64,000 bases of DNA from Arthrobacter sp. SO3 (GCF_020532825.1 NZ_MQTS01000023.1:1-64000), one strand, 5' to 3'. Shown: positions 8,075-20,186, counted from the first letter of the stretch. Notes: a model not told the origin generated them from the sequence alone. Program-made: numbers and translations.

Positions 8075-9370
8075 ATGGAAGTGACGGTCCTGGCTATTAT
8101 CACCGCGGCCCTGTTCGTATGGGCAGTCGTTTCGGCACGGCTGCAACAGGCGGACCTGACCGCACCCATTGTATTTACCGCTCTCGGCGCAGCCCTGGCC
8201 GTGTCCGGTCTGGTCAACAGCTCCGCGCCCCCGGCAGCTCTGACGCCGATGGTCGAGCTCACCCTGGTGTGGGTGCTCTTCTCCGATGCCGCCCGCCTGC
8301 CCCTCCAGCAGCTGCGCCGGGACGTGGGCCGCTACGTGCGGCTGCTGGGACTCGGCCTGCCGCTGACGATCGTGTTCGGGTGGGCTCTGGCCGCCTGGTT
8401 CTTCCCGCAGCTCGGGCTCTGGCTGGCCCTCCTCGTCGGCGCGGCGCTGGCCCCCACCGACGCCGCCCTCGGAGTCCCCGTGGTGACGAATCCGGCGGTG
8501 CCGTCGCGGATCCGCCAGCTGATCACGGTCGAGAGCGGCCTCAACGACGGCATCGCCACCCCGGTCGTGATGGTCGCGATCGCCGGTGCGGCCGCCGCAG
8601 CAGGCCTGGAGAGCGCCGCGGCTCCCGGCAGCGCGGCCGTCGAGCTGTTGATCGGCGCCGGTGTCGGCGCAGCGGCCGGCGCCCTGGGCGGGTGGCTGCT
8701 GCAGCTCGCCCGCCGGCGCGGGACCGCCCTCGAGGACTTCGCCGGCATCGGAGTCCTCGCCCTGAGCCTGTTCGCCTACACCGCCGCCCTCGCCGTGGGC
8801 GGCAACGGGTTCGTGGCCGCCTTCTGCGGTGGGCTGGCGTTCGGCACGTGCGCCGGTCAGCGGGGGCCGGCCGAACTGGTCTTCATCGAGCAGATGGGCG
8901 GACTGGTCTCACTGCTCGTCTGGCTGGCCTTCGGGGCCGTTGCCATACCGACCATGTTGGCGAACTTCGTCCCCCTGACTCTCGTGTACGCCGTGCTCAG
9001 CCTCACGGTGGTGCGCATGCTGCCGGTGGCGCTGGCGTCAATTGGTGCCGGCCTCAACCGGTCCACCGTCCTGTTTGTGGGCTGGTTCGGTCCGCGCGGC
9101 CTTGCCTCGCTCGTGTTCGCGCTGCTGGCGCTGGAAACGCTCGGGGCCGTGTCCAATGGCGCGGTGGCCGTCATTACATCCACCGTCCTGCTCAGCGTCC
9201 TGGCCCATGGGTTCAGCGCCGCGCCGCTGGCCGCCCGCTACGGACGGGCCGCTGCCGCAGCGGGACCGGAGCCCGGCGGGCCGGTGCCGGTCACTCCCGC
9301 TCCCGCCCGGGGCCTGAGCCGCAGACATCCGCCCGTTCCGCGTTTTCGGCCGAAGCGGGCCCGCCACTAG
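8075..9370 (+). CDS. CPA1-type Na+(K+)/H+ antiporter
   Basis: The 431-residue membrane protein has about 12 hydrophobic segments and the cation/proton exchanger signature AALAPTDAALGVPVV followed by VPSRIRQLITVESGLNDGIATP. The APTDAAL and ESGLND motifs carry the acidic residues expected for ion exchange in the CPA1/NhaP family. It should exchange monovalent cations for protons across the cytoplasmic membrane. The hydrophobic core starts at MEVTVLAIITAALF, so I use the ATG at 8075; the frame is open further upstream to 7970, but that part is Pro/His-rich and overlaps the region after the hairpin. The C-terminal 35 residues are a short basic, Pro-rich tail. Confidence 0.88.
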   Translation: MEVTVLAIITAALFVWAVVSARLQQADLTAPIVFTALGAALAVSGLVNSSAPPAALTPMVELTLVWVLFSDAARLPLQQLRRDVGRYVRLLGLGLPLTIVFGWALAAWFFPQLGLWLALLVGAALAPTDAALGVPVVTNPAVPSRIRQLITVESGLNDGIATPVVMVAIAGAAAAAGLESAAAPGSAAVELLIGAGVGAAAGALGGWLLQLARRRGTALEDFAGIGVLALSLFAYTAALAVGGNGFVAAFCGGLAFGTCAGQRGPAELVFIEQMGGLVSLLVWLAFGAVAIPTMLANFVPLTLVYAVLSLTVVRMLPVALASIGAGLNRSTVLFVGWFGPRGLASLVFALLALETLGAVSNGAVAVITSTVLLSVLAHGFSAAPLAARYGRAAAAAGPEPGGPVPVTPAPARGLSRRHPPVPRFRPKRARH

Positions 9371-9415
9371 CCCGGGCAGAATACGCCCAAATGAGGCAGG
9401 GACTGATCCATCGGT

Positions 9416-9432
9416 CATAGAGCTCATCTATG
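9416..9432. promoter_or_regulatory. LysR-type operator CATAGA-N5-TCTATG upstream of MFS gene
   Basis: A perfect palindrome with six-base arms and a five-base spacer, 127 bp before the MFS transporter start. The same arms and spacing recur at 11787-11803 in front of lysR and mdlC. Further ATCTATT and AATAGAT half sites occur near 9447 and 9490. This is the likely binding site of the adjacent LysR regulator. Confidence 0.75.
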
Positions 9433-9558
9433 CAGAAGGCAATTTTTATCTATTGGACTTGTGGCGCAGGTCTCATCAGACTTGGGGAAATAGATCTTTT
9501 AACAGATCTTGGCCGGGCAAACTAGCGTCCGGCCGTGTAGACCAAGGACGTTCACACC

Positions 9559-10806
9559 ATGCATACTCAGCGAAAATGGGTCGTCATTCTCTGTTGGCTC
9601 ACTGTCGTGTTCGAGGGTTTCGACCTCGTTGCCCTGGGCGCCTCCATCCCCACCCTGCTCGATACGAAGCACGCGGGGATTGACCCGGCCGGCGCCACCT
9701 ACGTCGCCACAATTTCCCTCGTCGGCGTCGGGATCGGCGCTGCCCTGATCGGTCCAATCTCGGACCGCTTCGGCCGGCGGCTGCCCCTGATTACCTGCGT
9801 GGCCGTGTTTTCAGTCTTCACCTTGTTGTTCCCCCTCATGCCAAATGTGGCCATGATGGGCATCCTCCGGCTCCTGGCCGGTCTCGGGCTGGGCGGCTGC
9901 ATGCCCGTAGCCGTAACCGCCATGCAGGAAGCCGCATCCAGCAATGGCAAGGCGCACTCGAGCACCCTGACCATGACCGGTTACCACGTCGGCGCCGTCG
10001 CCGCGTCGCTGCTCGCACTGCTGGTCGGTCGCCAGTGGGAGTGGCTCTTCTACGCAGGCGGCCTTCTCGGCGTCCTTGCCGTCCCCCTCATGTGGGCAAA
10101 GCTGCCCGAGACATCACCCGTCGCCGCAGCCTCGAAGACTGCCGGTGCGCCCGCGCACAAGGTCCGAATCGGCAGCCTGCTCCGTCGGCCGTACCTGCGC
10201 ATCACGCTGGGACTCTGGGTTGCAGCCTTCATGGGCCTCATGCTGGTTTACGGCCTGAACACCTGGCTGCCGCAACTGATGCGGGGCGCCGGCTATAACA
10301 TCGCAGACTCCCTCGGCCTGCTCCTGGTCCTGAATGTCGGCGCAATCGCTGGCCTGCTGGTCGGGGGGCGGGTAGCGGACCTCCGAGGCGTCAAGGGCAC
10401 CACGATGTTCTGGTTCGCCGCCGCCGCCGTGCTGCTGGCCGTGCTGAGCATCAAGATGGAAAACCAACTCGTGCTCAATGGCGTCGTATTCGTCACCGGA
10501 TTCTTTGTTTTCTGCGCCCAGGTGCTCGTCTACGGCTTCGTCGGCTACCTGTACCCACGCCATATCGTCGCCTCCGGCATGGGCTTTGTCTCCGCCGTCG
10601 GTCGCCTCGGTGCGATCGCGGGTCCCTGGATCACCGGCCTGCTGGTGGTTGCCGGCATCGCGTATCCCTTCAGTTTCTATGTCTTCGCAGCAGCGGCGTT
10701 GCTGGGGGTCGCGGCCGTGGCGGTCATCCCGAAGGTCAAGCGTGGGGCGCCGTTCGTTCCGGATGAACCCTCCCTTGGGACCAGCAAGCCAGCGGGCATC
10801 GCCTGA
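9559..10806 (+). CDS. MFS transporter, aromatic acid:H+ symporter type
   Basis: The 415-residue protein has 12 predicted transmembrane segments. TM1 carries FEGFDLVALGASIPTL, the form seen in aromatic-acid/H+ symporters of the BenK/PcaK type, and the loop 2-3 motif is GPISDRFGRR. It likely imports an aryl acid. Its neighbours, a LysR regulator and benzoylformate decarboxylase, together with the shared palindrome upstream, suggest benzoylformate or mandelate as substrate. That substrate is inferred from context. Stop codons of this gene and lysR converge on a perfect hairpin at 10851-10877. Confidence 0.85.
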   Translation: MHTQRKWVVILCWLTVVFEGFDLVALGASIPTLLDTKHAGIDPAGATYVATISLVGVGIGAALIGPISDRFGRRLPLITCVAVFSVFTLLFPLMPNVAMMGILRLLAGLGLGGCMPVAVTAMQEAASSNGKAHSSTLTMTGYHVGAVAASLLALLVGRQWEWLFYAGGLLGVLAVPLMWAKLPETSPVAAASKTAGAPAHKVRIGSLLRRPYLRITLGLWVAAFMGLMLVYGLNTWLPQLMRGAGYNIADSLGLLLVLNVGAIAGLLVGGRVADLRGVKGTTMFWFAAAAVLLAVLSIKMENQLVLNGVVFVTGFFVFCAQVLVYGFVGYLYPRHIVASGMGFVSAVGRLGAIAGPWITGLLVVAGIAYPFSFYVFAAAALLGVAAVAVIPKVKRGAPFVPDEPSLGTSKPAGIA

Positions 10807-10850
10807 GTCCATCAGCCAGGTTCGGACAACTCCTTGCGCTACGGTTCGGT

Positions 10851-10877
10851 GTCCGGCCCCGCCAAGCGGGGCCGGAC
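10851..10877. terminator. Bidirectional hairpin terminator between MFS and lysR
   Basis: A perfect 12-bp stem (GTCCGGCCCCGC and its complement) with loop CAA lies between the two convergent genes, 44 bp after the MFS stop and 4 bp from the lysR stop. Confidence 0.85.
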
Positions 10878-10881
10878 TGCC

Positions 10882-11778
10882 TTATCCATTCGCCTCTCCC
10901 AGCGCCCCGGCCACGAGATCCAGGAACCATTCCGCGGCGCCGGTGGAGGAGACGGTGGCATCCCAGTAGAGGGTCACCTCGAACTGGGGCATGTCGAACG
11001 GCAGCTCACGGATGGCAACGGGCCAGCGCTCCGCCATCCTGGTTGCCATCTGCCGCGGCAGGATGGCGATCATGTCGCAGCCCACCACCACCTCGGCCAG
11101 CGCGGTGAAGTGCGGAACCCGCAAGGCAATGACCCGGTCCACCTGCTGCGCCCGGATAGCCTGTTCCACCTGGTCGTGGCCTGCGGCGGGGTCCATCGCC
11201 ACGTGCTTCAGGGCCAGGAACTCCTCCCAGCCGATCCGCGGACCAGGAGCCGCCGCACCCTGTGGCAGCACACAAACGTAGCGCTCGTCGGCCACGATGG
11301 TGCGGCGGCCGGATACCTCCAGCGGAATGCTCGCGATGGCGCCGTCGATCTCGCCGTGGGCAAGCCAGCTCCGGACCTGGGAAATCTGCATCGGCACGAC
11401 TTCAAGACTGGCTCCGGGGGCCCGCACCACCAGCTGTTTCATGATCCGCGGCAGGAAGGCATTCTCGCCGATGTCCGTCAGGCACAGGCGGAATGTTTTG
11501 CTGGTGCGGGAGGGATCAAAGACATTGTCCGCGTCCACGGCGTCGTCTACGGCGAGCACGGCCTTGCGGAACACGGCAGCCAACGCCGAGGCGCGCACTG
11601 TGGGCTCATACCCGGCCGGGCCGCGGACGAACAGCGGATCGTTCAGGGCCCGCCGCAGCCTGCCGAGGGCATGGCTGACGGTGGGCTGCGTCAGGGACAG
11701 GTCCTGCGCGGCGCGGGTCACCGATCGGTGGTCATAAATGCTCAGGAAAGTTCGGATCAGGTTCAGGTCAAGACTCAC
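10882..11778 (-). CDS. LysR family transcriptional regulator
   Basis: The 298-residue protein has an N-terminal winged helix-turn-helix (about 1-62, with RSVTRAAQDLSLTQPTVSHALGRLRRALNDPLF) and a C-terminal effector-binding domain (about 90-295). It diverges from mdlC, with 113 bp between the starts. The palindrome CATAGA-N5-TCTATG lies 8 bp upstream of its start and also before the MFS gene, so it probably controls both the decarboxylase and the transporter and regulates itself. The effector is presumably benzoylformate, mandelate or a similar aryl acid. Confidence 0.92.
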   Translation of the reverse strand: MSLDLNLIRTFLSIYDHRSVTRAAQDLSLTQPTVSHALGRLRRALNDPLFVRGPAGYEPTVRASALAAVFRKAVLAVDDAVDADNVFDPSRTSKTFRLCLTDIGENAFLPRIMKQLVVRAPGASLEVVPMQISQVRSWLAHGEIDGAIASIPLEVSGRRTIVADERYVCVLPQGAAAPGPRIGWEEFLALKHVAMDPAAGHDQVEQAIRAQQVDRVIALRVPHFTALAEVVVGCDMIAILPRQMATRMAERWPVAIRELPFDMPQFEVTLYWDATVSSTGAAEWFLDLVAGALGEANG

Positions 11779-11786
11779 CCAGTCAT

Positions 11787-11803
11787 CATAGAGATCTTCT
11801 ATG
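11787..11803. promoter_or_regulatory. LysR-type operator CATAGA-N5-TCTATG between lysR and mdlC
   Basis: It has six-base perfect arms and the same sequence and spacing as the copy at 9416-9432; only the five spacer bases differ. It starts 9 bp from the lysR ATG, fitting autorepression, and ends 88 bp before the mdlC ATG, fitting activation. Confidence 0.8.
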
Positions 11804-11879
11804 GGAGAGGGCTGATTTATTTATTTGTCGACACAGGAGTTCGCAGCCTAGCTTTATAGGACCAGCAGCTCCGGGATAG

Positions 11880-14487
<2,608 letters not shown>

Positions 14488-14541
14488 GGCAGCTTCCTTG
14501 CAGGTGGGTGCTGAACGGGGACTGGTTGGTGGCGGCGTGGC

Positions 14542-15603
14542 TCAGCGGCCCGGATAGACCACGGCCTTGAGCTGCCCGGCCTGCTTGCCCGCTTTGAGCG
14601 CTTCCTCGGATTCGGCCAGGGCGAACCTGCCGGTGACCAGGATGTCCAGGTCCACCTTGCCGTCGGCGACCAGCTGGATGGCGAGCGGCCAGGTGTTGGT
14701 GTAGCGGAACACGCCGGAGAGCCAGATTTCGCGGTTCTGGATGTAGGAGACGGGGAGTTCGACGTCGTCGGCCCCGAGCCCCACCAGGATGACCCGGCCG
14801 GCCGGTCCCACGGCTTTGATCCCGGACCGAACGGCCTGCGGGGCGCCGGAGGCGTCGATGAAAGCGTCGACGTCGAGCCCTTCGACGCTGTCGGTCCGGG
14901 CGTTCAGGGCATGGGTGGCGCCGTGTTCCAGGGCGAAAGCGAGCCGGTCGTCGGCGATGTCCGTGATGTAGATTTCGGCGGCGCCGAAAGCGCGGGCGGC
15001 CTGGGCGGCGATGATGCCGATCGGGCCGGCTCCGGCGATCAGGACCCGGCTGCCGGGCTTGATCTGGGCGCGTTCGCAGGCCCAGAGGCCGACCGAGAGC
15101 GGTTCGATGAGGGCAGCCGTCTCGTCGCTGACGCTGTCCGGGATGTCGTAGGCGAAATCGCCCTGGATGGTGACGTATTCGGCGAACGCGCCGTCGATCG
15201 GCGGGGTGGCATAGAACTCGATGTCGGGGCACAGGTTGTACCGTCCGGCTTTGCACTGCTTGCATTTGCGACAGGGCCGCTGGGGCTCGACTGCGACCCG
15301 CCGGCCGATGCGGGCGGGGTCAATGGCGCTTCCGACGGCGGCGATCCGTCCGGAGAGTTCGTGGCCGAGGATCAGCGGGTGGTCCACGACGTAGTCACCG
15401 ATCCGGCCGTGCTCGTAGTAGTGGACGTCGCTGCCGCAGACGCCGACGGCGGCGACCTGGACCAGGACCTGGTCGGGCTCCAGTTGCGGGACGGGCAGGG
15501 TTTCCATGGCCATCTCGCCCTGGCGCTTGAGGACGGCGGCGCGCATTGTGGCGGGTACTTCCGGGGGACCGGAGATGCGGGACTGTGCGGTTGATGTTGT
15601 CAT
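14542..15603 (-). CDS. Zinc-dependent polyol dehydrogenase (sorbitol/xylitol type)
   Basis: The 353-residue medium-chain dehydrogenase has the catalytic zinc site (CGSDVHYYEHG and GHELSGRI), the structural zinc cysteines in CRKCKQCKAGRYNLC and a Rossmann motif GAGPIGIIAAQAARAFG. The acidic residue after the second strand (ITDIAD) favours NAD+ over NADP+. It should oxidise a polyol such as sorbitol, mannitol or xylitol to the ketose, which the downstream kinase would phosphorylate. AAAGGAA lies upstream of the ATG. It follows the permease genes in the same direction. Confidence 0.88.
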   Translation of the reverse strand: MTTSTAQSRISGPPEVPATMRAAVLKRQGEMAMETLPVPQLEPDQVLVQVAAVGVCGSDVHYYEHGRIGDYVVDHPLILGHELSGRIAAVGSAIDPARIGRRVAVEPQRPCRKCKQCKAGRYNLCPDIEFYATPPIDGAFAEYVTIQGDFAYDIPDSVSDETAALIEPLSVGLWACERAQIKPGSRVLIAGAGPIGIIAAQAARAFGAAEIYITDIADDRLAFALEHGATHALNARTDSVEGLDVDAFIDASGAPQAVRSGIKAVGPAGRVILVGLGADDVELPVSYIQNREIWLSGVFRYTNTWPLAIQLVADGKVDLDILVTGRFALAESEEALKAGKQAGQLKAVVYPGR

Positions 15604-15660
15604 CGAAGTATTCCTTTTTCCTATACAGATCGAAGGGGCGGGGCTGGTTACTTGACGGCG

Positions 15661-16578
15661 CTACTTGACGGCGCCGAGGGAGAGGCCCTGGACGAGTTTG
15701 TCCTGGGCGGCGAAGCCGGCGAACAGCACGGGCAGGGAGACCACGACGGCGGCCGCGCAGACCTTGGCGAGGAACAGTCCCTGGCTGGAGACAAAACCGG
15801 TGAGGAAGACGGGGGCGGTGCCGGCCACGACGCCGGTGAGGACCCGGGCCAGGAGGAGTTCGTTCCAGCTGAAGATGAAGCAGATCAGGGCGGTGGCGGC
15901 GATGCCGGGCATCGCCACGGGGGCGACGACCTTCCGGAGCGTCAGCAGCAGGCCCGCGCCGTCGATCTGGGCGGCTTCGAGCATTTCGACCGGCACTTCG
16001 TCGAGGAAGGAGCGCATCATCCAGACGGCGATGGGCAGGTTCATCGAGGTGTACATCAGGCCCAGGAACCAGATGTTATCGAGGGCGCCGGCGTTTTTGG
16101 CGAAGAGGTAGAGCGGCAGGACGGCGGCGACCACCGGCATCATCTTCGTGGAGAGGAAGAAGAACATGACGTCGGTCCACTTCTTCACCGGCCGGATGGA
16201 CAGCGCGTACGCGGCCGGGATGGCCAGCAGCAGCACCAGCACGGTGGAGAAGATGGAGGCGGTGGCGGAGTTGATCAGCGATGGCCACGGGCTGACGCCG
16301 GAGCTTGCCCCGAAGAATTCCTTGTAGGCGTCCAGGGTGAGGCCGGCGGCGATCGAGGGCGGGTTGGTCGCGGCGTCCGTTTCCGAGTGGAACGACGTCA
16401 GGATCATCCACAGGACCGGTACGGCGAACATCAGGGCCAGCAGCCAGGCCGCGATTCCTGCCGCGGTGTTGTTGCGGGTGGGGTCCATGCGGGACTTGCC
16501 CCGGCGCCGTGGCGTGATGTTGAGGGCGGTCGGGCCGGGGACTGATGTCCGGGGTTCGGTGGGGTTCAGCGTGCTCAT
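15661..16578 (-). CDS. CUT1 ABC transporter permease (MalG type), polyol import
   Basis: The 305-residue inner-membrane protein has six hydrophobic segments and the EAA loop EMLEAAQIDGAGLLLTLRKVV, which docks on the ATPase. The N-terminal 40 residues are polar and basic. The gene starts at ATG 16578, four bases inside the upstream permease gene (ATGA overlap), behind GGAGG, so the two are translationally coupled. Together with the binding protein it forms an importer resembling SmoEFG/MtlEFG polyol systems. No ATPase gene is present in the cluster. Confidence 0.88.
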   Translation of the reverse strand: MSTLNPTEPRTSVPGPTALNITPRRRGKSRMDPTRNNTAAGIAAWLLALMFAVPVLWMILTSFHSETDAATNPPSIAAGLTLDAYKEFFGASSGVSPWPSLINSATASIFSTVLVLLLAIPAAYALSIRPVKKWTDVMFFFLSTKMMPVVAAVLPLYLFAKNAGALDNIWFLGLMYTSMNLPIAVWMMRSFLDEVPVEMLEAAQIDGAGLLLTLRKVVAPVAMPGIAATALICFIFSWNELLLARVLTGVVAGTAPVFLTGFVSSQGLFLAKVCAAAVVVSLPVLFAGFAAQDKLVQGLSLGAVK

Positions 16579-17543
16579 CGTGCTGCCTCCTTCTTGAAGA
16601 GCGAGAATACGGTGCGGAGTGCGAAGGTCGCCACGATGATGGTGCCGATGACCACCACGACGCCGGCGGCGGACGCCAGACCATATTCGTTGGCGTAGTA
16701 GAACGTCTCGTAGATGGCGTAGGGCAGATTGGCCGTGCCCAGGCCGCCGGAGGTGAGGGTGAAGACGGCATCGAAGTTCTGCACGATGTAGATCGCTCCC
16801 AGCAGTCCGCCGAGTTCCAGATATTGCCGCAGGTGCGGCAGGGTGAGATGGCGGAATATCGCCCAGGGAGTTGCGCCGTCCATTTGGGCGGCTTCGACCG
16901 TGTCCATGGGACGGGACTGCAGCCCGGCAAGCAGGATGAGCATCATGAACGGCGTCCACTGCCAGACGAGGGAGATGATGATGGCCAGCAGGGGCGCCGA
17001 GGACAGTAGGTCCGTCTGGGGCGGGGTGTCGCTGCCGAACAGCGACCAGATCCAGGTCAGGGTGCCGTTGATCAGGCCGTAGACGGGGTTGAGGATGGCA
17101 TGCTTCCAGATCAGCGCCGCTGCAACCGGCACCACAAGGAACGGTGCGATCAGCAGGGTTCGGGCCAGTCCGCGGCCGATGAACTTCTTGTCCAGCAGCA
17201 GGGCCAGGCCCAGGCCGAGGAGTAGGCTGGCCAGGACCACCGAGACGGTCATGACGATGGTGGTGACGATCGCCTGCAGAAAGTAAGGATCCGTGAGGAC
17301 CTGGACGTAGTTTTCGAACCCGGCAAACCCGGTCGTCTCCGGGCTCAGGCTGTTCCAGTTCATGAACGAAATGGCCAGGGTCACGACGAACGGAAGCTGG
17401 GTGACGATGATGAGGAAGATCAGGGCCGGCAGCAGCGGTGCACGCCGTACCCAGGCCAGAGCCCGTTCCCGTGCCTTGGCGTCCCTGGAAGGTTTGGCTG
17501 TGGTGCTCCCGTGCCGGGAGACGCGCGCCGTTGCGGTAGTCAT
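16575..17543 (-). CDS. CUT1 ABC transporter permease (MalF type), polyol import
   Basis: The 322-residue protein has six transmembrane segments after a basic 36-residue N-terminus. Its EAA motif is VEAAQMDGATPWAIFRHLTLPHL. It pairs with the MalG-type permease (four-base overlap) and lies 23 bp after the binding-protein gene. Energy must come from an ATPase encoded elsewhere, as is common for CUT1 importers in actinobacteria that share an MsiK-type ATPase. Confidence 0.9.
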   Translation of the reverse strand: MTTATARVSRHGSTTAKPSRDAKARERALAWVRRAPLLPALIFLIIVTQLPFVVTLAISFMNWNSLSPETTGFAGFENYVQVLTDPYFLQAIVTTIVMTVSVVLASLLLGLGLALLLDKKFIGRGLARTLLIAPFLVVPVAAALIWKHAILNPVYGLINGTLTWIWSLFGSDTPPQTDLLSSAPLLAIIISLVWQWTPFMMLILLAGLQSRPMDTVEAAQMDGATPWAIFRHLTLPHLRQYLELGGLLGAIYIVQNFDAVFTLTSGGLGTANLPYAIYETFYYANEYGLASAAGVVVVIGTIIVATFALRTVFSLFKKEAAR

Positions 17544-17566
17544 GATGTTCTCCTGCGGTTAGGTGG

Positions 17567-18916
17567 TTACTTCTTGTACTTGTCGCCGACTTTTTGTGCG
17601 GCTTCCTGGCCCTTGGCCAGCGCGTCGGCCACAGTGCCCTGGCCGGCGATGGCGGAGCTGACACCCTGGGACACCCTGGTGCCCAGGGCCGCGAACTCGG
17701 GGATGCCGACAAACTGGATGCCCACAGCCGGCCGCGGCTGGACCCCGGGGTTCTTCGGATCGGCGTTCTCAATGGCGAAGCGTTCGGCTTTGAAGAACGG
17801 CGCGGCCTTCTGGAACTCGGCATTCTCGTACGTGGAGATGCGTTTTCCGGAGGGAACCTTGGCCCAACCCAGCTTGGATGCCACCAGTTCCTCGTACTTC
17901 CTGGAGCTGGCCCAGGCGATGAACTTCCCTGCGGCATCCTGCTTCTTGGAGGCCGCCTGCACGGCCCAGGACCAGGTCCACAGCCAGCCCGAGGACTTGG
18001 TCTCCTTCACGGGGGCCTGGGCGTAGCCGATCTTGCCCTTCACCGGGGAGGCATCGGCTTCCAGGGCGCCGGCCGCGGAGGTTGCGTCGTACCACATGGC
18101 GACTTTGCCCTGGCTCATGTTGTTTAGGCATTCGGCGAACCCGGCCTGGGCGGCGCCGGCTTCGCCGTGGTCGCGGACCAGTTTGGTGTAGAAATCGACC
18201 GCCGCCGTGAATTCCGGAGCGTTGACCTGCGCGTTCCAGTCCTTGTCGAACCAGGTCCCGCCAAACGTGTTCACCACGGTCGTCAGCGGGGCGAAGACCT
18301 GGCCCCAGCCGGGCTGGCCGCGCAGGCAGATGCCCTTCATGCCGGGAGCTGCGCCGTCAACCTTGCCGGCGAGGTCGGCGACCTGGTCCCATGTGGGCGT
18401 CTCCGGCATTGTCAGGCCCTTGGCGTCGAGAATGTCTTTCCGGTACATGAGGAACGAGGATTCTCCGTAGAAGGGTTCGCCATAGAGCTTGCCGTCCTTG
18501 CCGGTCAGCGACGCCGTGTAGGCCGGCAGGATGTCCGCCTGGTTGAACCCGACATCCTTGGCCACGTGGTCCAGCGGTGCCAGCCAGCCGTTGGCTGAGT
18601 AGAACGGGATCTCGTAATTGGACAGTGACGCAACGTCGTACTGGCCAGCCTGGCTCGAGAACTCCTGGCTGATTTTGGCGCGGACGTCGTTTTCCGGCAG
18701 GACCGTGTAGTTGACCCTGATGCCGGTTTCCTTGGTGAAGTTCTCAGCGGTGAGCCGTTGCAGGTCCTCCATCTGGGGGTTGTTCACCATCAGGACATTG
18801 ATGGCGTTCGGGTCTCCTGCGGAGTTGCCTCCGCCGGCACCTGCACAGGCTGTGGCGCTGAGCGCCACGCACAGGGCAGCTGCGGCCAACGAGGCGACGC
18901 GTGTTTTTGCGCGCAT
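17567..18916 (-). CDS. Polyol ABC transporter substrate-binding lipoprotein
   Basis: The 449-residue extracellular binding protein starts with a lipoprotein signal peptide whose lipobox is ATAC (Cys24), followed by a Gly/Ala linker and a family 1 solute-binding fold. It captures the sugar alcohol outside the cell and delivers it to the two permeases. AAAGGAG precedes the ATG. It is the first gene of the operon (binding protein, two permeases, dehydrogenase, kinase) and diverges from the AraC regulator across 285 bp. The substrate (sorbitol, mannitol or similar) is inferred from the dehydrogenase and kinase. Confidence 0.9.
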   Translation of the reverse strand: MRAKTRVASLAAAALCVALSATACAGAGGGNSAGDPNAINVLMVNNPQMEDLQRLTAENFTKETGIRVNYTVLPENDVRAKISQEFSSQAGQYDVASLSNYEIPFYSANGWLAPLDHVAKDVGFNQADILPAYTASLTGKDGKLYGEPFYGESSFLMYRKDILDAKGLTMPETPTWDQVADLAGKVDGAAPGMKGICLRGQPGWGQVFAPLTTVVNTFGGTWFDKDWNAQVNAPEFTAAVDFYTKLVRDHGEAGAAQAGFAECLNNMSQGKVAMWYDATSAAGALEADASPVKGKIGYAQAPVKETKSSGWLWTWSWAVQAASKKQDAAGKFIAWASSRKYEELVASKLGWAKVPSGKRISTYENAEFQKAAPFFKAERFAIENADPKNPGVQPRPAVGIQFVGIPEFAALGTRVSQGVSSAIAGQGTVADALAKGQEAAQKVGDKYKK

Positions 18917-19201
18917 TCAAGGACTCCTTTGTTCTTCAGGGGGTGCAATGCGCCCTGCACTCCGACTGCTGTGTCGGGGTGCGGCGCCGGAAGCGGGACC
19001 GGGGCTGGAAGCTGGGCTTGGAAGCCGGGGTGCCGCGCTGATGTTCCTCAAGATTAGGCCTGTCGCTAGGGCACAACTAGCGCCGTGGTTGCCGGATTCT
19101 GATACTTATTTTCCGCTCCTGCCCCCGGCCGGGCGATACCCTAGGAGAAGACGGCCAAAGGGCTGTCCAAATTTCATAACCCCAACCCACGGAGAACCAC
19201 G

Positions 19202-20125
19202 ATGAACGCGGCGGACCCCAGCGACGGTGCCACGGCCCGGCTTGCAGAGCGCCTACTGGGCATGCGCGCCAACCGGGAGGTCATCCCAGAAGACCCGAGC
19301 CATTCCGTCCGGTGGCACGAGCACGACTACCCCAGCCCGGTGGCACGCTGGAACTACCATCCCGAATACGAGCTGCACCTGATCCGGAAAGGCACCGGGA
19401 AGTTCATTGTGGGAGACCACATCGGCACGTTCGAGGCCGGACACGTGGCCCTGGTGGGACCCGGGCTGCCGCACGACTGGGTCAGCGACCTAGAGGCCGG
19501 GGAAGTCCTCCACGGCAGGGACGCCCTCATCCAGTTCGACGGAAAATGGGTGGAGCAGGCGACGTCGATCATTCCGGAAATGGCCGAGGTCAAACCCCTG
19601 CTGGAGCAGTCCTCCCGCGGGATCGAGTTCCTGGGACGGTCCGCCAAGGCTGCCGCCGCATCCATCGACGCGATGGGCGCCTCAACCGGCTTGGAGCGGC
19701 TGCACCACCTTTTCGAGCTCCTCACGGTCCTGGCCCGCGCTCCCCTGGAGGAACGGCGCTACCTGGCCGACGAATGGTTCAGGCCCCAACTCGACGGGCA
19801 GGCCGCGGCCGTGGTGGACATCGTCCTCGAGTACGTTTTCAGCAACCACGCCGGCAACGTCAAAATGTCCGAGGCTGCCGCGCTGGTCGGAATGTCAGAG
19901 CCGACGTTTTCGAAATACTTCAAACGCGCAACCGGCCAGAACTTCAGTGATCTGGTCCGCAAACTGCGTCTCGCCCATGCCCGCCGCCTGCTGGAACACA
20001 GCGACAACGCCATCTCCGCCATTTGCTACGAGGTGGGCTTCTCGAACCTCTCCAATTTCAACCGGCATTTCCTCAACGACGCCGGCGAAACCCCGCGCGA
20101 CTACCGCCAGCGGGTCCGGGGCTGA
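19202..20125 (+). CDS. AraC family regulator of the polyol operon
   Basis: The 307-residue protein has an N-terminal cupin sensor domain (about 45-110, with YHPEYELHLIRKGTGKF and GPGLPHDW) and two helix-turn-helix motifs at about 215-305 (MSEAAALVGMSEPTFSKYFK and ICYEVGFSNLSNFNRHF). It is transcribed away from the polyol import operon, which it probably activates when the sugar alcohol is present. CGGAGAACCACG precedes the ATG. A hairpin terminator lies 61 bp after the stop. Confidence 0.92.
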   Translation: MNAADPSDGATARLAERLLGMRANREVIPEDPSHSVRWHEHDYPSPVARWNYHPEYELHLIRKGTGKFIVGDHIGTFEAGHVALVGPGLPHDWVSDLEAGEVLHGRDALIQFDGKWVEQATSIIPEMAEVKPLLEQSSRGIEFLGRSAKAAAASIDAMGASTGLERLHHLFELLTVLARAPLEERRYLADEWFRPQLDGQAAAVVDIVLEYVFSNHAGNVKMSEAAALVGMSEPTFSKYFKRATGQNFSDLVRKLRLAHARRLLEHSDNAISAICYEVGFSNLSNFNRHFLNDAGETPRDYRQRVRG

Positions 20126-20186
20126 CCGCCGCTGCGCCGCTGGCGGCCTGGGCGCAGCATCGGCGCCGCTGCCCGGGCCAGCACTG

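Noticed and set aside
15661-17937. Long minus-strand open frame of about 758 codons
   Set aside because: Its C-terminal third is the true MalG-type permease; the rest is an off-frame reading of the upstream permease and binding-protein genes.
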